Positions 36,105 through 45,280 of a stretch of 64,000 nt of DNA are shown here, piece after piece. The translations under genes were made by a program, and so were the position numbers. The stretch lies in contig NZ_WHOS01000005.1 in NCBI RefSeq assembly GCF_013340935.1, forward strand, positions 124,001 to 188,000, written 5' to 3'. Position 1 is the first letter of the stretch, and each line of letters opens with the position of its first letter. This DNA is from Azospirillum melinis. Lineage in GTDB: Bacteria > Pseudomonadota > Alphaproteobacteria > Azospirillales > Azospirillaceae. The notes beneath the pieces are model-generated. The model saw only the letters and a program-made list of their open reading frames with translations, was not told the DNA's origin and did no database searches.

Positions 36105-37205
36105 TCAGACGTTGAAGCGGAAGTGGAAGATGTCGCCGTCCTGGACGACGTACTCCTTGCCTTCCTGGCGCATCTTGCCGGCGTCCTTCGCCCCCTGCTC
36201 GCCGCCCAGCGTGACGTAGCTGGTGTAGTCGATGGTTTCGGCGCGGATGAAGCCGCGTTCGAAATCGGTGTGGATGACGCCGGCGGCTTCCGGAGCCTTG
36301 GCGTGGCGGCGCACGGTCCAGGCCCGCGTCTCCTTCGGACCGACGGTGAAGAAGGTGATCAGGTCCAAGAGCTTGAAGCCGGCGCGGATCAGCTTGTTCA
36401 GGCCGGTTTCCTCCAGCCCCATCGACTCGAGGAACTCGGCCTTCTCGGCCGGGTCGGACAGCTGGGCGACCTCGGACTCGATGGCGGCGGAGATGACGAC
36501 GACCTCGGCATTCTCGGCCTTGGCCTTCTCGGCGACCTTGGCCGAGAAGCTGTTGCCGGTGGCGGCGGATGCCTCTTCCACGTTGCAGACATAGAGCACC
36601 GGCTTGGACGTCAGCAGCATGAACTGCTTGAACACCGGCTTCTCTTCCTCGGACACCTCGACCACGCGGGCGGGCTTGCCGTCCTGCAGCACCTTCAGGG
36701 CGCGCTCCATCAGGTCAGCCTTGATCTTGCTGTCCTTGTCGCCGCCCTTGGCCTTCTTCTGCAGGCTGGTCAGCTGGCGCTCAAGGCTTTCCATGTCGGC
36801 GAGCATCAGCTCGGTCTCGACCACCTCGGCATCGCGCAGCGGATCGACGTTGCCCTCGACATGGGTGATGTCGTCGTCCTCGAAGCAGCGCAGCACATGG
36901 ACGATGGCGTCCACCTCGCGGATGTTGGCGAGGAACTGGTTGCCCAGCCCTTCCCCCTTCGACGCCCCGCGGATCAGGCCGGCGATGTCCACGAACTCCA
37001 ACTGGGTCGGGATGACCTTCTGCGACTTGGCGATCTCGGCCAGCTTGTCCTGCCGCGGGTCGGGGACGCTGACGCGGCCGACGTTCGGCTCCTTGGTGCA
37101 GAAGGGGAAATTCGCCGCCTCGGCCGCCTGGGTGGCGGTCAGGGCGTTGAAAAGGGTCGACTTGCCGACGTTCGGCAGGCCGACGATGCCGCAATTGAAG
37201 CCCAT
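36105..37205 (-). CDS. ychF: Redox-regulated ATPase YchF
   Basis: A 366-residue Obg-family P-loop protein that prefers ATP and binds ribosomes. It begins MGFNCGIVGLPNVGKSTLFN (P-loop near 9-16), has FPFCTKEPNVGRV and DIAGLIRGASKGEGLGN, and ends in a TGS-like domain (FTVGPKETRAWTVRRHAKAPEAAG). The usual G4 NKxD motif is replaced as in other YchF proteins. The ATG at 37205 is chosen by family start; upstream in-frame codons look non-coding. pth lies just upstream on the same strand, a common pairing. Confidence 0.95.
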   Translation of the reverse strand: MGFNCGIVGLPNVGKSTLFNALTATQAAEAANFPFCTKEPNVGRVSVPDPRQDKLAEIAKSQKVIPTQLEFVDIAGLIRGASKGEGLGNQFLANIREVDAIVHVLRCFEDDDITHVEGNVDPLRDAEVVETELMLADMESLERQLTSLQKKAKGGDKDSKIKADLMERALKVLQDGKPARVVEVSEEEKPVFKQFMLLTSKPVLYVCNVEEASAATGNSFSAKVAEKAKAENAEVVVISAAIESEVAQLSDPAEKAEFLESMGLEETGLNKLIRAGFKLLDLITFFTVGPKETRAWTVRRHAKAPEAAGVIHTDFERGFIRAETIDYTSYVTLGGEQGAKDAGKMRQEGKEYVVQDGDIFHFRFNV

Positions 37206-37319
37206 GGTTGGGTGCTCGCCGTCGGAAATGCTGGAATTGACGCGCTTTATCCTACGATGGGGACCAAAGCGCAAACGCGAAGTGGGGGAGGGCGGGAACC
37301 GGCAAGGCCCGGCAGGGGC

Positions 37320-37892
37320 CTATTTGCCCTGCGTCGCCACCGTCACCTTGTTCATGAACAGCTCCGGCTGGCCGTCCACGATCAGCGGAAGATTGTCGGA
37401 GACGGCGTCGAGCAGCGGGTCGATCCAGCTCTGGTCGGCCTTGGCGAAGTCGTGCAGGACGTAGCCGCTGACCAGATCCTTGTTGCCGGGATGGCCGATG
37501 CCGAGCCGGACGCGCCAGTATTCCTTGCCGATGTGCGCATCGATGGAGCGCAGGCCGTTGTGGCCGCCATGGCCGCCGCCCTTCTTCACCCGGATCTTGC
37601 CGGGGGGCAGGTCCAGCTCGTCATGGATGACGACAACGTTCTCGGGCTTCAGCTTGTAGAACTGGAGGGCGGCCACCACCGACTGGCCGGACAGGTTCAT
37701 GAAGGTGGCGGGCTCCAGCGCCAGCACCTTGTCGCCGGCGATTGTGCCCTCGGCGGTCTGGCCCTGGAACCGCTTCTTCCATGGGGTGAAGCGGTGGCGT
37801 TGGGCGATGGTCTCCACCGCCATGAAGCCGATGTTGTGGCGGTTGCGGGCATACTCGTTGCCGGGGTTGCCCAATCCGACCAGAAGCAGCAT
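37320..37892 (-). CDS. pth: Peptidyl-tRNA hydrolase
   Basis: Pth releases peptides from stalled peptidyl-tRNA. The 190-residue product begins [20 protein letters not shown], has the catalytic His in RHNIGFM, the conserved [10 protein letters not shown], and [12 protein letters not shown]. All are standard for bacterial Pth. The ATG at 37892 is chosen because the family starts with this glycine-rich strand. It lies between rplY and ychF on the same strand, the common rplY-pth-ychF order. Confidence 0.96.
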   Translation of the reverse strand: MLLLVGLGNPGNEYARNRHNIGFMAVETIAQRHRFTPWKKRFQGQTAEGTIAGDKVLALEPATFMNLSGQSVVAALQFYKLKPENVVVIHDELDLPPGKIRVKKGGGHGGHNGLRSIDAHIGKEYWRVRLGIGHPGNKDLVSGYVLHDFAKADQSWIDPLLDAVSDNLPLIVDGQPELFMNKVTVATQGK

Positions 37893-37934
37893 GTCCCTCA
37901 CCCTTTCCCGGAAACCAGGCTCCACAAACGAAGC

Positions 37935-37952
37935 GGGGGGCCGAAGCCCCCC
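37935..37952 (-). terminator. Hairpin between rplY and pth
   Basis: GGGGGGC-CGAA-GCCCCCC forms a very stable seven-base stem with a four-base loop in the 94-base gap after rplY. No long T-run follows (GCTTCGTTTG), so it may attenuate or partly process the rplY-pth transcript rather than end it. Confidence 0.5.
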
Positions 37953-37986
37953 ACCGTAACCATCATCAAAGGTCGAACGCTCCCGA

Positions 37987-38583
37987 TCAGGCAGCGGCGC
38001 CCTCTTCCGACTTCAGGCCCGACGGCGCAACGATGGTCGCGATGGTGAAATCGCGGTCGGTGATCGTCGAGGTCACACCCTCCGGCAGCTTGACCGCGGA
38101 GATGTGGATCGAGTCGCCGACATCGAAGCCTTCGCACGAGATGGTGATGTGCTCGGGGATGTTGTCGGCCGGGCAGCTCAGCTCCAGCTCGTGACGGACG
38201 ATGTTCAGCACACCGCCGCGCTTCAGGCCGGCCGACTTGTCCTGGTCGGCGAACTCGACCGGAACCTGCACGTTGATGCGGGTGTCGGACGAAACGCGCA
38301 GGAAGTCGACATGCAGCGGGACGTCGGTCACCGGGTGGAACTGCACGTCGCGCGGCAGGACGCGATGGGCAGAGCCGTCGACGGTGACGTCGAACAGGTG
38401 CGTGAAGAAGCCCGGCTGATGCAGGACGCGGGTGAACTCGAACTTCTCGAGCGAAATGGTGACAGGAGCCTGCTTACCACCGTAGATGACGGCCGGAATA
38501 CGGCCATCACGGCGGGTCTGGCGGGCGGTCCCCTTGCCGGCCCGTTCGCGCGTCTCAGCGCCGAGCGGAATGATCTTGGTCAT
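37987..38583 (-). CDS. rplY: 50S ribosomal protein L25 (Ctc/TL5 form)
   Basis: A 198-residue 5S rRNA-binding protein of the long Ctc type: an L25-like N-terminal domain (about 1-90, with [20 protein letters not shown] and [13 protein letters not shown]) followed by a TL5-type C-terminal beta domain (about 95-185). Length is normal for Ctc (190-220). It leads rplY-pth-ychF. A clear promoter lies 60-88 bases upstream. Confidence 0.95.
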   Translation of the reverse strand: MTKIIPLGAETRERAGKGTARQTRRDGRIPAVIYGGKQAPVTISLEKFEFTRVLHQPGFFTHLFDVTVDGSAHRVLPRDVQFHPVTDVPLHVDFLRVSSDTRINVQVPVEFADQDKSAGLKRGGVLNIVRHELELSCPADNIPEHITISCEGFDVGDSIHISAVKLPEGVTSTITDRDFTIATIVAPSGLKSEEGAAA

Positions 38584-38642
38584 GACGATGCTCCAAAACG
38601 AAAAGGGCGCCGGCCTCCAGGGGTGCCGACGCGTGCGCGGCG

Positions 38643-38671
38643 TGCATACGGCAAATGGCGAAGCACGTCAA
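38643..38671 (-). promoter_or_regulatory. Predicted rplY promoter
   Basis: Minus strand TTGACG (38671-38666), 17-base spacer, TATGCA (38648-38643). Transcription would start near 38636, about 50 bases before the rplY ATG. Confidence 0.6.
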
Positions 38672-38808
38672 GGTCCGCGCGGAATGGAACATTTGAAACA
38701 TCGCGCCGCCGGCTGTTCACCGTTCCATCCCTCGACCCGCCCCAACCGTCACCGCCAGTCTGCCACGGCGGAGCGGAGCGGGTGAAATTATCGTCAAGAA
38801 GGCTGGCA

Positions 38809-39078
38809 TCAAGAAGGCTGGAGCGGGCGCGACAGGGCGATGGAGCGCACGGCCGGATCGGCCTCCAGCCCGGCAAGGTCGGCCGCGGCGATCTCGGCGG
38901 TGACGATGCCCGGGGCGATCGGCCTGCCGCTGGACAGACAGTCGGGTGCGGTGGCGTTCGCATGCAGGCGGACGATCACCGCGACGCGCTGGGCGTCGTC
39001 CAACGGCTGGGCCAGCATCGACGGGGAGGGGCTTTCCAGCTTCCTGAGCGAGGCGAGGTCAATCGGCATGCCGGCCAT
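38809..39078 (-). CDS. Small protein resembling a subtilase propeptide/I9 inhibitor domain
   Basis: An 89-residue protein with no signal peptide. Residues about 30-86 read as a beta strand (VAVIVRLHANA), then VTAEIAAADLAGLEADPAV followed by RSIALSRPL. This is the pattern of I9-type propeptides, where a helix ends in Asp-Pro-x-Val and a final strand. The same pattern occurs in the N-terminal propeptide of the subtilase encoded 123 bases upstream (IVTGRLHADQVEAV ending VVLSLKAAQP). It may act as a separate chaperone or inhibitor of that protease. The match is by eye and the start codon is uncertain. Confidence 0.5.
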   Translation of the reverse strand: MAGMPIDLASLRKLESPSPSMLAQPLDDAQRVAVIVRLHANATAPDCLSSGRPIAPGIVTAEIAAADLAGLEADPAVRSIALSRPLQPS

Positions 39079-39201
39079 CCATAGGGAAGGGGCGGAGCGG
39101 GGCGGGGGTGGAACCGCCCTCCGCGTCTCAGCGATGATGAGCCCGACCCCCCGTCAGGGCAAGGGCGCGGCGATTGCGGATTGCCGGCTCAACTTGCCAG
39201 T

Positions 39202-41223
39202 TCAGTCTTGGACCCGGCCCTGACCCTGGGCGGCATGCCACTCGTCGAAGTCCGGATTGCGGGCGGAGTCGTGGTCCAGCTCCTCCAGGATGGCTGCGGC
39301 CGACGCCCGGCCGTGGCCGTGCTGCGGATCCCAGTCCGCTCCATCGGGCGGATCGCGGCGGACCATGCGGAGCAGGCGCTCGCGCAGCGCCGCATTGTCC
39401 ATCGGCAGGCCCTTGCGGATCGACCGGGCATAGATCAGCGCGATCAGTCCGGTCACCGCCGGGGCGGCCATGCTGGTTCCGTACTTCTCGACCACGCCGG
39501 TCACCGTCCGCGACCACGCCGCCTTGACGCGGTGTCCGGGGGCGGACAGGTCCGGCTTCTGCCGCCCGTCGCGGGTCGGGCCGGCGCTGGAGAAGAAGGA
39601 GATGGGTGTACCGGTGGAGTGGGCATCGTGCGACCCGACGATGATCGTCGAATGGCCGGTCGAGATCGAGCCCAGCATATGGGAGGCGACCGGCTGGAGG
39701 AACTGCGCCTGACCGGCGTCCAACCGCTCGATCCAGGCATGATAGTCGACAGGGCCGTCGTCCAGCGCCCGGAGCCGGATGGTCCATTCCCCCTTCGGCG
39801 CCCCCATGGCGACCCAGATGCCGATCACGTTGTCGTGGTTGTTGGGGTCGTCCAACCGGTTGACGATGAAGACCGCCGGCGGTTTGCCGGGAATTCCGTA
39901 GGGCAACGAGCCGTTCGGATCGACCGGGCCGATCTCGGTGCCGTCGGGGGCGACCAGCGTCACCGACAGGCGCCGCCGGCCGGGATACCACAGCTCCACC
40001 TCGCAGCCGGCGGACGTGGTCTCGTAGCCGGCGATGCTGAGCGTGGGGATGCCCAAGCCGATGGAACACGCGCCGCTCGCCGGGACGGTGCCGCTGGTGT
40101 GGGTTCCGCTCTGCTGGGAATTGCCGGCGGCGATCACCACGGCCCGGTAGGGAGCCGCATTGACCATGGCGTCCAGCCCCTGTTCGACCAGGGAGGTGCC
40201 GTCATGCGGACCGCCATTGGTGCCCAGGCTGAGATTGACCACGCAAGGGCGGTTGCCGGCGGCGTTGAAGATGTAGTTGACCGCCTCCAGCAGCTGGACG
40301 GTGCTGCCCAGCGTGTGGTTCAGCTGGTCGGGCGAGTTGACCGGGGTGGGAAGCTTGGCATCGACGAAGATCAGCGACGCCTTCGGCGCCACGCCCGGCT
40401 GCTTCGACCCCAGCCCGTTGCCCGCGGCGATGTCCATGACATGGGTGCCGTGGGTGCCGTTCTCCAGGGGCTTGTTGGGGTCGTCCTTGGCGGGGGCGTA
40501 GCCGAGAGATTCGTAGGGATCGTCGGTGGCGAGCGCCGCGTCGATCTGCTCGGGCGTATAGAGCGCGCCGTAGGGGAAGGGCGAATTGGGCGTGCCGGAC
40601 TGGTCCCACACCGCCAGCAGGCGCGTGCGCCCGTCGGCCTGCCGGAAGTTCCGGTGCATGTAGTCGCAGCCGAAATCGACCACGCCGACGATGACGCCCT
40701 CGCCATCCCGGTGCGCATGCTGGACCCAGGGCGGCAGCAGGCCCGGCACTGTGGGGTCGGGCGATCCCGGCACTGCGAGTGTGCCCAGCCCCATCTCGGA
40801 AATGGTGGCGTTCAGTGCCGAATGGGTCGGCTGCGCCGCCTTCAGGCTGAGCACCACGGCATGGGCGTGAACCGCCTCGACCTGATCGGCATGCAGGCGG
40901 CCGGTGACGATCCAAGACCCGTCGGCCGCCTTGCCGATGGTGTTGGCGGATTTGACGCCGGGAAGGGCTGCCCAGTCGTCCGGCGAGGTGACACGGGCGA
41001 TGACCGGCACCTCTTCGTCTACAGCCGGTGTTGCGGCCACACCGTCCTGCGCCGAGCGGGTATGGCGGCGGGCATGGGAGTCGCGGTTGACGATGCGAAG
41101 CTGGAGCCGGTGATCCATCGGGGTGCCGGTACCGCCCGGAAGGCTCCGCGCGGCGGAAAGATCGGGAGAATCGACCGGGCTCAGGCCCATATGGTGGGCA
41201 TGCAGCGGTAACCGTGGCGCCAT
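39202..41223 (-). CDS. S8-family subtilisin-like serine protease with inserted beta domain
   Basis: A 673-residue protease. No signal peptide is visible, so it is probably cytosolic. A propeptide-like I9 region covers about 70-130. The catalytic triad is Asp-183 (VVDFGCD), His-258 (HGTHVMDIAAG) and Ser-584 (GTSMAAPAV), with the oxyanion Asn in IAAGNSQQSG. Between His and Ser, about residues 395-510, lies a beta-rich insertion (LSVTLVAPDGTEIGP, GEWTIRLRALD) like the jelly-roll insert of Csp-type subtilases. GGAGG nine bases before the ATG supports the start. Substrate unknown. Confidence 0.88.
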   Translation of the reverse strand: MAPRLPLHAHHMGLSPVDSPDLSAARSLPGGTGTPMDHRLQLRIVNRDSHARRHTRSAQDGVAATPAVDEEVPVIARVTSPDDWAALPGVKSANTIGKAADGSWIVTGRLHADQVEAVHAHAVVLSLKAAQPTHSALNATISEMGLGTLAVPGSPDPTVPGLLPPWVQHAHRDGEGVIVGVVDFGCDYMHRNFRQADGRTRLLAVWDQSGTPNSPFPYGALYTPEQIDAALATDDPYESLGYAPAKDDPNKPLENGTHGTHVMDIAAGNGLGSKQPGVAPKASLIFVDAKLPTPVNSPDQLNHTLGSTVQLLEAVNYIFNAAGNRPCVVNLSLGTNGGPHDGTSLVEQGLDAMVNAAPYRAVVIAAGNSQQSGTHTSGTVPASGACSIGLGIPTLSIAGYETTSAGCEVELWYPGRRRLSVTLVAPDGTEIGPVDPNGSLPYGIPGKPPAVFIVNRLDDPNNHDNVIGIWVAMGAPKGEWTIRLRALDDGPVDYHAWIERLDAGQAQFLQPVASHMLGSISTGHSTIIVGSHDAHSTGTPISFFSSAGPTRDGRQKPDLSAPGHRVKAAWSRTVTGVVEKYGTSMAAPAVTGLIALIYARSIRKGLPMDNAALRERLLRMVRRDPPDGADWDPQHGHGRASAAAILEELDHDSARNPDFDEWHAAQGQGRVQD

Positions 41224-41407
41224 TGGCGGGGGCCTCCGTAAGCGGGATCCGAACCACAGACCGCATTCCGGCCAGCCGGACGGGGGGGACTTCTACGGGA
41301 AGGCGCAGGTCCCGCCGCGATGCATGCGAAAGACTGTTATCTGCGGGTTATGTATACTTTTACGGAAGATACTTCCCGAATTGCAACCGTTTACGATGAT
41401 CCCGACC

Positions 41408-44400
41408 TCACAGCCCCGTCGGGGTTGGGCGCGTGTCGGCGGTCCTCGTGGTGCCCTGGTCGATCAGCGGCTGGAGCGCCGGGGCGAGGCTCTTCAGCAG
41501 CTGGGCGGGCAGGGCGCTGGTGAAGCGGTAATTGTCGGCCTCCGGCCCATGGACGAAGGCGGTCATGGTGCCGAAGAAGCGGTCGCCGATGTAGAAGACG
41601 AAGGTGGCGGTGCGGTTGACCGCCTTCGATTCGATCAGCACGCCGCCCGGTCCCCAGCGATCCAGCCGGTGGTCACCGGTGCCGGTCTTGCCGCCCATTG
41701 GGATCGGCGCGCCGGCCGGATCCTTGAAGGAGCCCCAGACGCGCTTGGCGGTGCCGTTCTGCGCCACATCCATCAGGGCGCGGCGCAGGGTGGCGCAGAC
41801 CTCCGGCCGTAGAACGCGCTCGCCCTGCAAGGGCCCGAGCCCCAGCTTCGCCTCATAGGGCGTGCCGGCGGCGAAATGCAGCGAGCGGATCTTCACCGTC
41901 GGCTGGCGCACCCCGTCGTTCAGGATCAGCCCCATCAGCTCCGCCAGCGCCGCCGGGCGGTCGGCCGAGCTGCCGATGGCGGTCGCCAGCGACGGCACCA
42001 GCGTTTCGAACGGATAGCCGACGCTGCGCCACTGGGCGGTGATGCGCTGGAACGCTTCCTCCTCCAGCCCGATGCGGATGCGGGTGTTCTGGGCGGCCAT
42101 GCCCTTCTTGAACAGCCAGCGATAGCTCTCCTGGCGCTCGTCGGCGCTGGCGGCCAGAACCTCGGCCCGCTTGGCGTCGGGATGCTGCTGGAGGTAGGCG
42201 ACCAGCCACAGCTCCAGCGGATGGACGCGGGCGAGATATCCCAGATCGTTCAGCGGGAAGCGGTCCGGCCCGTATTTGGAATAGAGCGCCGACAGCTCGG
42301 TGTCGGACAGCGCCTTTCCCGGCAGCCGGCCGCGCAGGAAGCTGGAGAACTCCGCCAGCCCGGCCTTGGGCCGCACGGTGCGGAAGATCACCGCCAGCCG
42401 GTGCGGCACCGGGCGCGAGCGGGTCGCCAGCCGGGCCAGAGCCTCGTCCGGGGTGCGCTTGCGGTATTCGTTGTAGAAGCGGTTGAGGAAGTCCGTGCCC
42501 TCGCGGTCGGCGAAGCGGGCGAGATAGGCCTGCCGGGCCGGATGGTCGGGAGTGCGCAGGATGTCGGCGCCGTCGTCCGCCCCCTCGTCCATGTAGAACT
42601 GGACGACGTCGCGCATCAGCCGGATGAAGGGCAGGTTGACGCTGTTCCGCAGCGCCTCCTGCACGGTCAGGATGCGACCGTTGTCGTCCTTGTTGAAGTT
42701 GACGAAGCTGTGTTGGCCGCCGCCGGTGAAGAAGACCTCGCCAGGGCTGGCGGAATAGCGCCGCTCCATCGCCGCATCCAGCATGGCGGGCAGCCGGCGG
42801 TCGGAGGCCGAGGCCAGCCAGGAGGTTGCCCAGCGGGTCAGGTTGTCCGACGCCTCGTCCTCGACATCGCCCAGCAGCTCCTTCGGCAGATGGGCGTAGC
42901 GGCTGTGCAGTTCCGCCACGATCTGCAGATATGTGGTCAGCGTGCGCAGCTTGGCGGTGGAACCGAGGTCCAGCTTCGCCCCGTCATTGATGTCCAGCGG
43001 CTGGTCGAGGTTGTCGGCCTGGACGCGCAGGTAGTTGGCCTCGGGGCCGCGCTCGTAGAGGGTGATCGAATAGACCAGCTTCGACAGGTCGTTGTTGCGG
43101 GCGTCGAGCAGACGTTCGCCGGTCAGCCCGAGCGAGCGGGCATAGTCGGGGTCGTTCAGCCTGCCCAGCACCTCCACCACGCGGGCCTGGGTTTCGGCGT
43201 CCAGGGTGGATTGCGCGGTCAGGTCGAGCCGGTCGAGCGCGTAGAGGTTGGAGACGCCGAGCATGCCGAGCAGCCGGGCGCGGATGGCGTTGGTCGCCTT
43301 CTGCTCGACATAGGAGGTGGCGGGGCTGGCCGGCGCCTCCTCGCGGAAGACCAGCGGGGTGGCGAGTGCCGCGTCGCGCAGGGCGGGATCGATCGTTCCG
43401 GCCTGGGCCAGGGCGCGCAGATGGGCGTCGGCCAGCCGGTCGAGAGCGGCGCGGTCCTGGATCAGGTAATGGGAAGGCCGCCGCTGGGCCAGCAGCAGGG
43501 CCAGCACCTGCTTGTAGGCCAGCGCCTTCAGCTTCAGGGTGCGCGGGTCGCCTGCGGGGTCGCTGAGGACGCGCTTGGCGATGGTGAGGTCGGTGCCGAA
43601 CCAGGCCCACAGCCCGTCGCCCAGCCCGTTCACCTCGCCGAAGCCCGAGCGTGCGGTCAGCGGGGTGGAGTTCAGGTAGTCGACCAGGATGCGGCGGCGG
43701 GCCTGGGTCGTGTCCTCGCCGTCGCTGTAGGCGCGGACGCTGGCCGAGGTCATCTGGCGCAGCTTCTCGACGCTGCCGGTGGTCTGGCCGTCGGGCGAAT
43801 GGCGGTATTTCTCGATCTGGGTGGCGAGGGTCGAGCCGCCGGGGGAGCGCTGGCCCGGCCGGATCATCTGGATCGGCAGCATGGCGATGGCGGCGCCGAA
43901 GCGGTCCCATTCCACCGCCGGGTTGCGGCGCGGCTGGTCCTCGTCCAGAAGTTCGCGGTTCTCGATGAACAGCAGCGTGTCGGCGACCAGCTTCGGCACA
44001 TCGTCGAAACCGTCGAACACCCGTTCGGGATAGCGCGCCGAATACATGACCGCGCCGTTGCGGTCGAGCAGGGTCAGCCCGGCCTGCGTCTTCTCGCGGT
44101 AGATCGGAAAGCCGCCGCCGGCCATGAAGCGGTCGAGCGCCGGCGACAGCACCGCCTGCTGCTCGATTGCGTAGACATCATGGGTCAGCGCGTCGAGCTG
44201 GCCGGGCAGGGCGGTGTAGCCGAGCCGCTCGTTGTACGGCCCATGCCTGGGATGGCGTGCCTGCGGATTGGGGCCTTCGCGCAAGCTGACGGTCATAGAC
44301 TGGGCGACGCCGGAGAGCAGCCGGGCCTGGAGGCGCGAGGTCTGCATCTCCTGCCAGCCGGCATAGCCGGCAGCGGCCACGGTGGTCGCCAGCGTCGCGG

Positions 44401-44452
44401 CGACCGCCCCTCGCCTTGCCCAACGCCCAACCTGCATCCACCCCTTTGCCAT
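41408..44452 (-). CDS. Divergent bifunctional penicillin-binding protein (glycosyltransferase 51 + transpeptidase)
   Basis: A 1014-residue class A PBP-like protein with one N-terminal membrane segment (about 13-31). The glycosyltransferase region (about 140-350) keeps GGSTLATQ (205-212), but the usual catalytic ED-R-F-x-x-H-x-G region reads IENRELLDED, so the motif is altered. The transpeptidase has Ser-498 in STAK (498-501), SVN in ALRNSVNLP and KTG at 922-924. Length is well above the usual 650-850. It may be a specialised or partly inactive synthase. The ATG at 44452 precedes the membrane anchor; longer in-frame extension looks non-coding. Confidence 0.82.
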   Translation of the reverse strand: MAKGWMQVGRWARRGAVAATLATTVAAAGYAGWQEMQTSRLQARLLSGVAQSMTVSLREGPNPQARHPRHGPYNERLGYTALPGQLDALTHDVYAIEQQAVLSPALDRFMAGGGFPIYREKTQAGLTLLDRNGAVMYSARYPERVFDGFDDVPKLVADTLLFIENRELLDEDQPRRNPAVEWDRFGAAIAMLPIQMIRPGQRSPGGSTLATQIEKYRHSPDGQTTGSVEKLRQMTSASVRAYSDGEDTTQARRRILVDYLNSTPLTARSGFGEVNGLGDGLWAWFGTDLTIAKRVLSDPAGDPRTLKLKALAYKQVLALLLAQRRPSHYLIQDRAALDRLADAHLRALAQAGTIDPALRDAALATPLVFREEAPASPATSYVEQKATNAIRARLLGMLGVSNLYALDRLDLTAQSTLDAETQARVVEVLGRLNDPDYARSLGLTGERLLDARNNDLSKLVYSITLYERGPEANYLRVQADNLDQPLDINDGAKLDLGSTAKLRTLTTYLQIVAELHSRYAHLPKELLGDVEDEASDNLTRWATSWLASASDRRLPAMLDAAMERRYSASPGEVFFTGGGQHSFVNFNKDDNGRILTVQEALRNSVNLPFIRLMRDVVQFYMDEGADDGADILRTPDHPARQAYLARFADREGTDFLNRFYNEYRKRTPDEALARLATRSRPVPHRLAVIFRTVRPKAGLAEFSSFLRGRLPGKALSDTELSALYSKYGPDRFPLNDLGYLARVHPLELWLVAYLQQHPDAKRAEVLAASADERQESYRWLFKKGMAAQNTRIRIGLEEEAFQRITAQWRSVGYPFETLVPSLATAIGSSADRPAALAELMGLILNDGVRQPTVKIRSLHFAAGTPYEAKLGLGPLQGERVLRPEVCATLRRALMDVAQNGTAKRVWGSFKDPAGAPIPMGGKTGTGDHRLDRWGPGGVLIESKAVNRTATFVFYIGDRFFGTMTAFVHGPEADNYRFTSALPAQLLKSLAPALQPLIDQGTTRTADTRPTPTGL

Positions 44453-44632
44453 CTCGGATGCGCACCCCCTGTCGCCCGACCCACCCGGCCGGTGTAGGGC
44501 GGACGGTAAGGCGATCATGGTTAACAACGCATTTAAGCTCTGCGCCGCCGAGATTTGTGTCCCCAGGATTTGTGTCGTCGCCCGGCTCGGCGACAGTGTT
44601 ATACCGCACACTTCGGTGTCGAGGAGCGAGTG

Positions 44633-45280
44633 GTGAGTTACGCAGTCAAGGAGATCTTCCACACCCTGCAGGGGGAGGGCGCGCAGGCGGGTCGTGCCGC
44701 CGTGTTCTGCCGATTCTCCGGCTGCAATCTGTGGAGCGGGCGCGAGGAGGACCGTGGCGATGCGGTCTGCCGTTTCTGCGACACCGATTTCGTCGGGATG
44801 GATGGGCCGGGTGGTGGACGCTTCGCCACCGCCGATGCGCTGGCGCAGGCGGTCGAGGATTGCTGGCGGGAGGCGGTTGCCCCTGTCGACGATGTCCGGC
44901 GTTATGTCGTCTGCACCGGCGGCGAGCCGCTGCTGCAACTCGACGGCGCGCTGGTCGAGGCGCTCCATGCCCGCGGTTTCGAGATCGCGGTGGAAACCAA
45001 CGGCACGCAGCCGGCGCCTGCCGGTCTCGATTGGATTTGCGTCAGCCCCAAGGCCAGCGCTCCGTTGACGCTGGCGGCCGGCGACGAACTGAAGGTGGTC
45101 TGGCCGCAGCCCGGCCTGGAGCTTGCCGCGTTGGAGGCACTCGACTTCCGGCACTTCATTCTGCAGCCGATGGATGGTCCGGCGGCGGCCGAAGCGCTGG
45201 CCGCCTGCCTGTCCTGGTGCCGCTCCCATCCGCGCTGGCGGCTGGGGTTGCAGACTCACAAACTGATGGGGATCCCGTGA
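44633..45280 (+). CDS. queE: 7-carboxy-7-deazaguanine synthase QueE
   Basis: A radical-SAM enzyme of queuosine/7-deazaguanine synthesis that converts carboxy-tetrahydropterin to CDG. The 215-residue product starts VSYAVKEIFHTLQGEGAQ and carries the QueE-type cluster motif Cys-x14-Cys-x2-Cys (GCNLWSG...VCRFCDTDF), which differs from the usual C-x3-C-x2-C. CTGGEPLLQ and VETNGTQ are also typical. The GTG at 44633 is chosen with GAGGAG six bases upstream; the GTG just before it is also possible. Its stop overlaps the queD start (GTGA). Confidence 0.93.
   Translation: MSYAVKEIFHTLQGEGAQAGRAAVFCRFSGCNLWSGREEDRGDAVCRFCDTDFVGMDGPGGGRFATADALAQAVEDCWREAVAPVDDVRRYVVCTGGEPLLQLDGALVEALHARGFEIAVETNGTQPAPAGLDWICVSPKASAPLTLAAGDELKVVWPQPGLELAALEALDFRHFILQPMDGPAAAEALAACLSWCRSHPRWRLGLQTHKLMGIP

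Noticed and set aside
44453..45259. Extension of the penicillin-binding protein frame upstream to 45259
   Set aside because: The extra 269 codons lie antisense to queE, show no domain, and precede the natural membrane anchor. The start at 44452 is kept.
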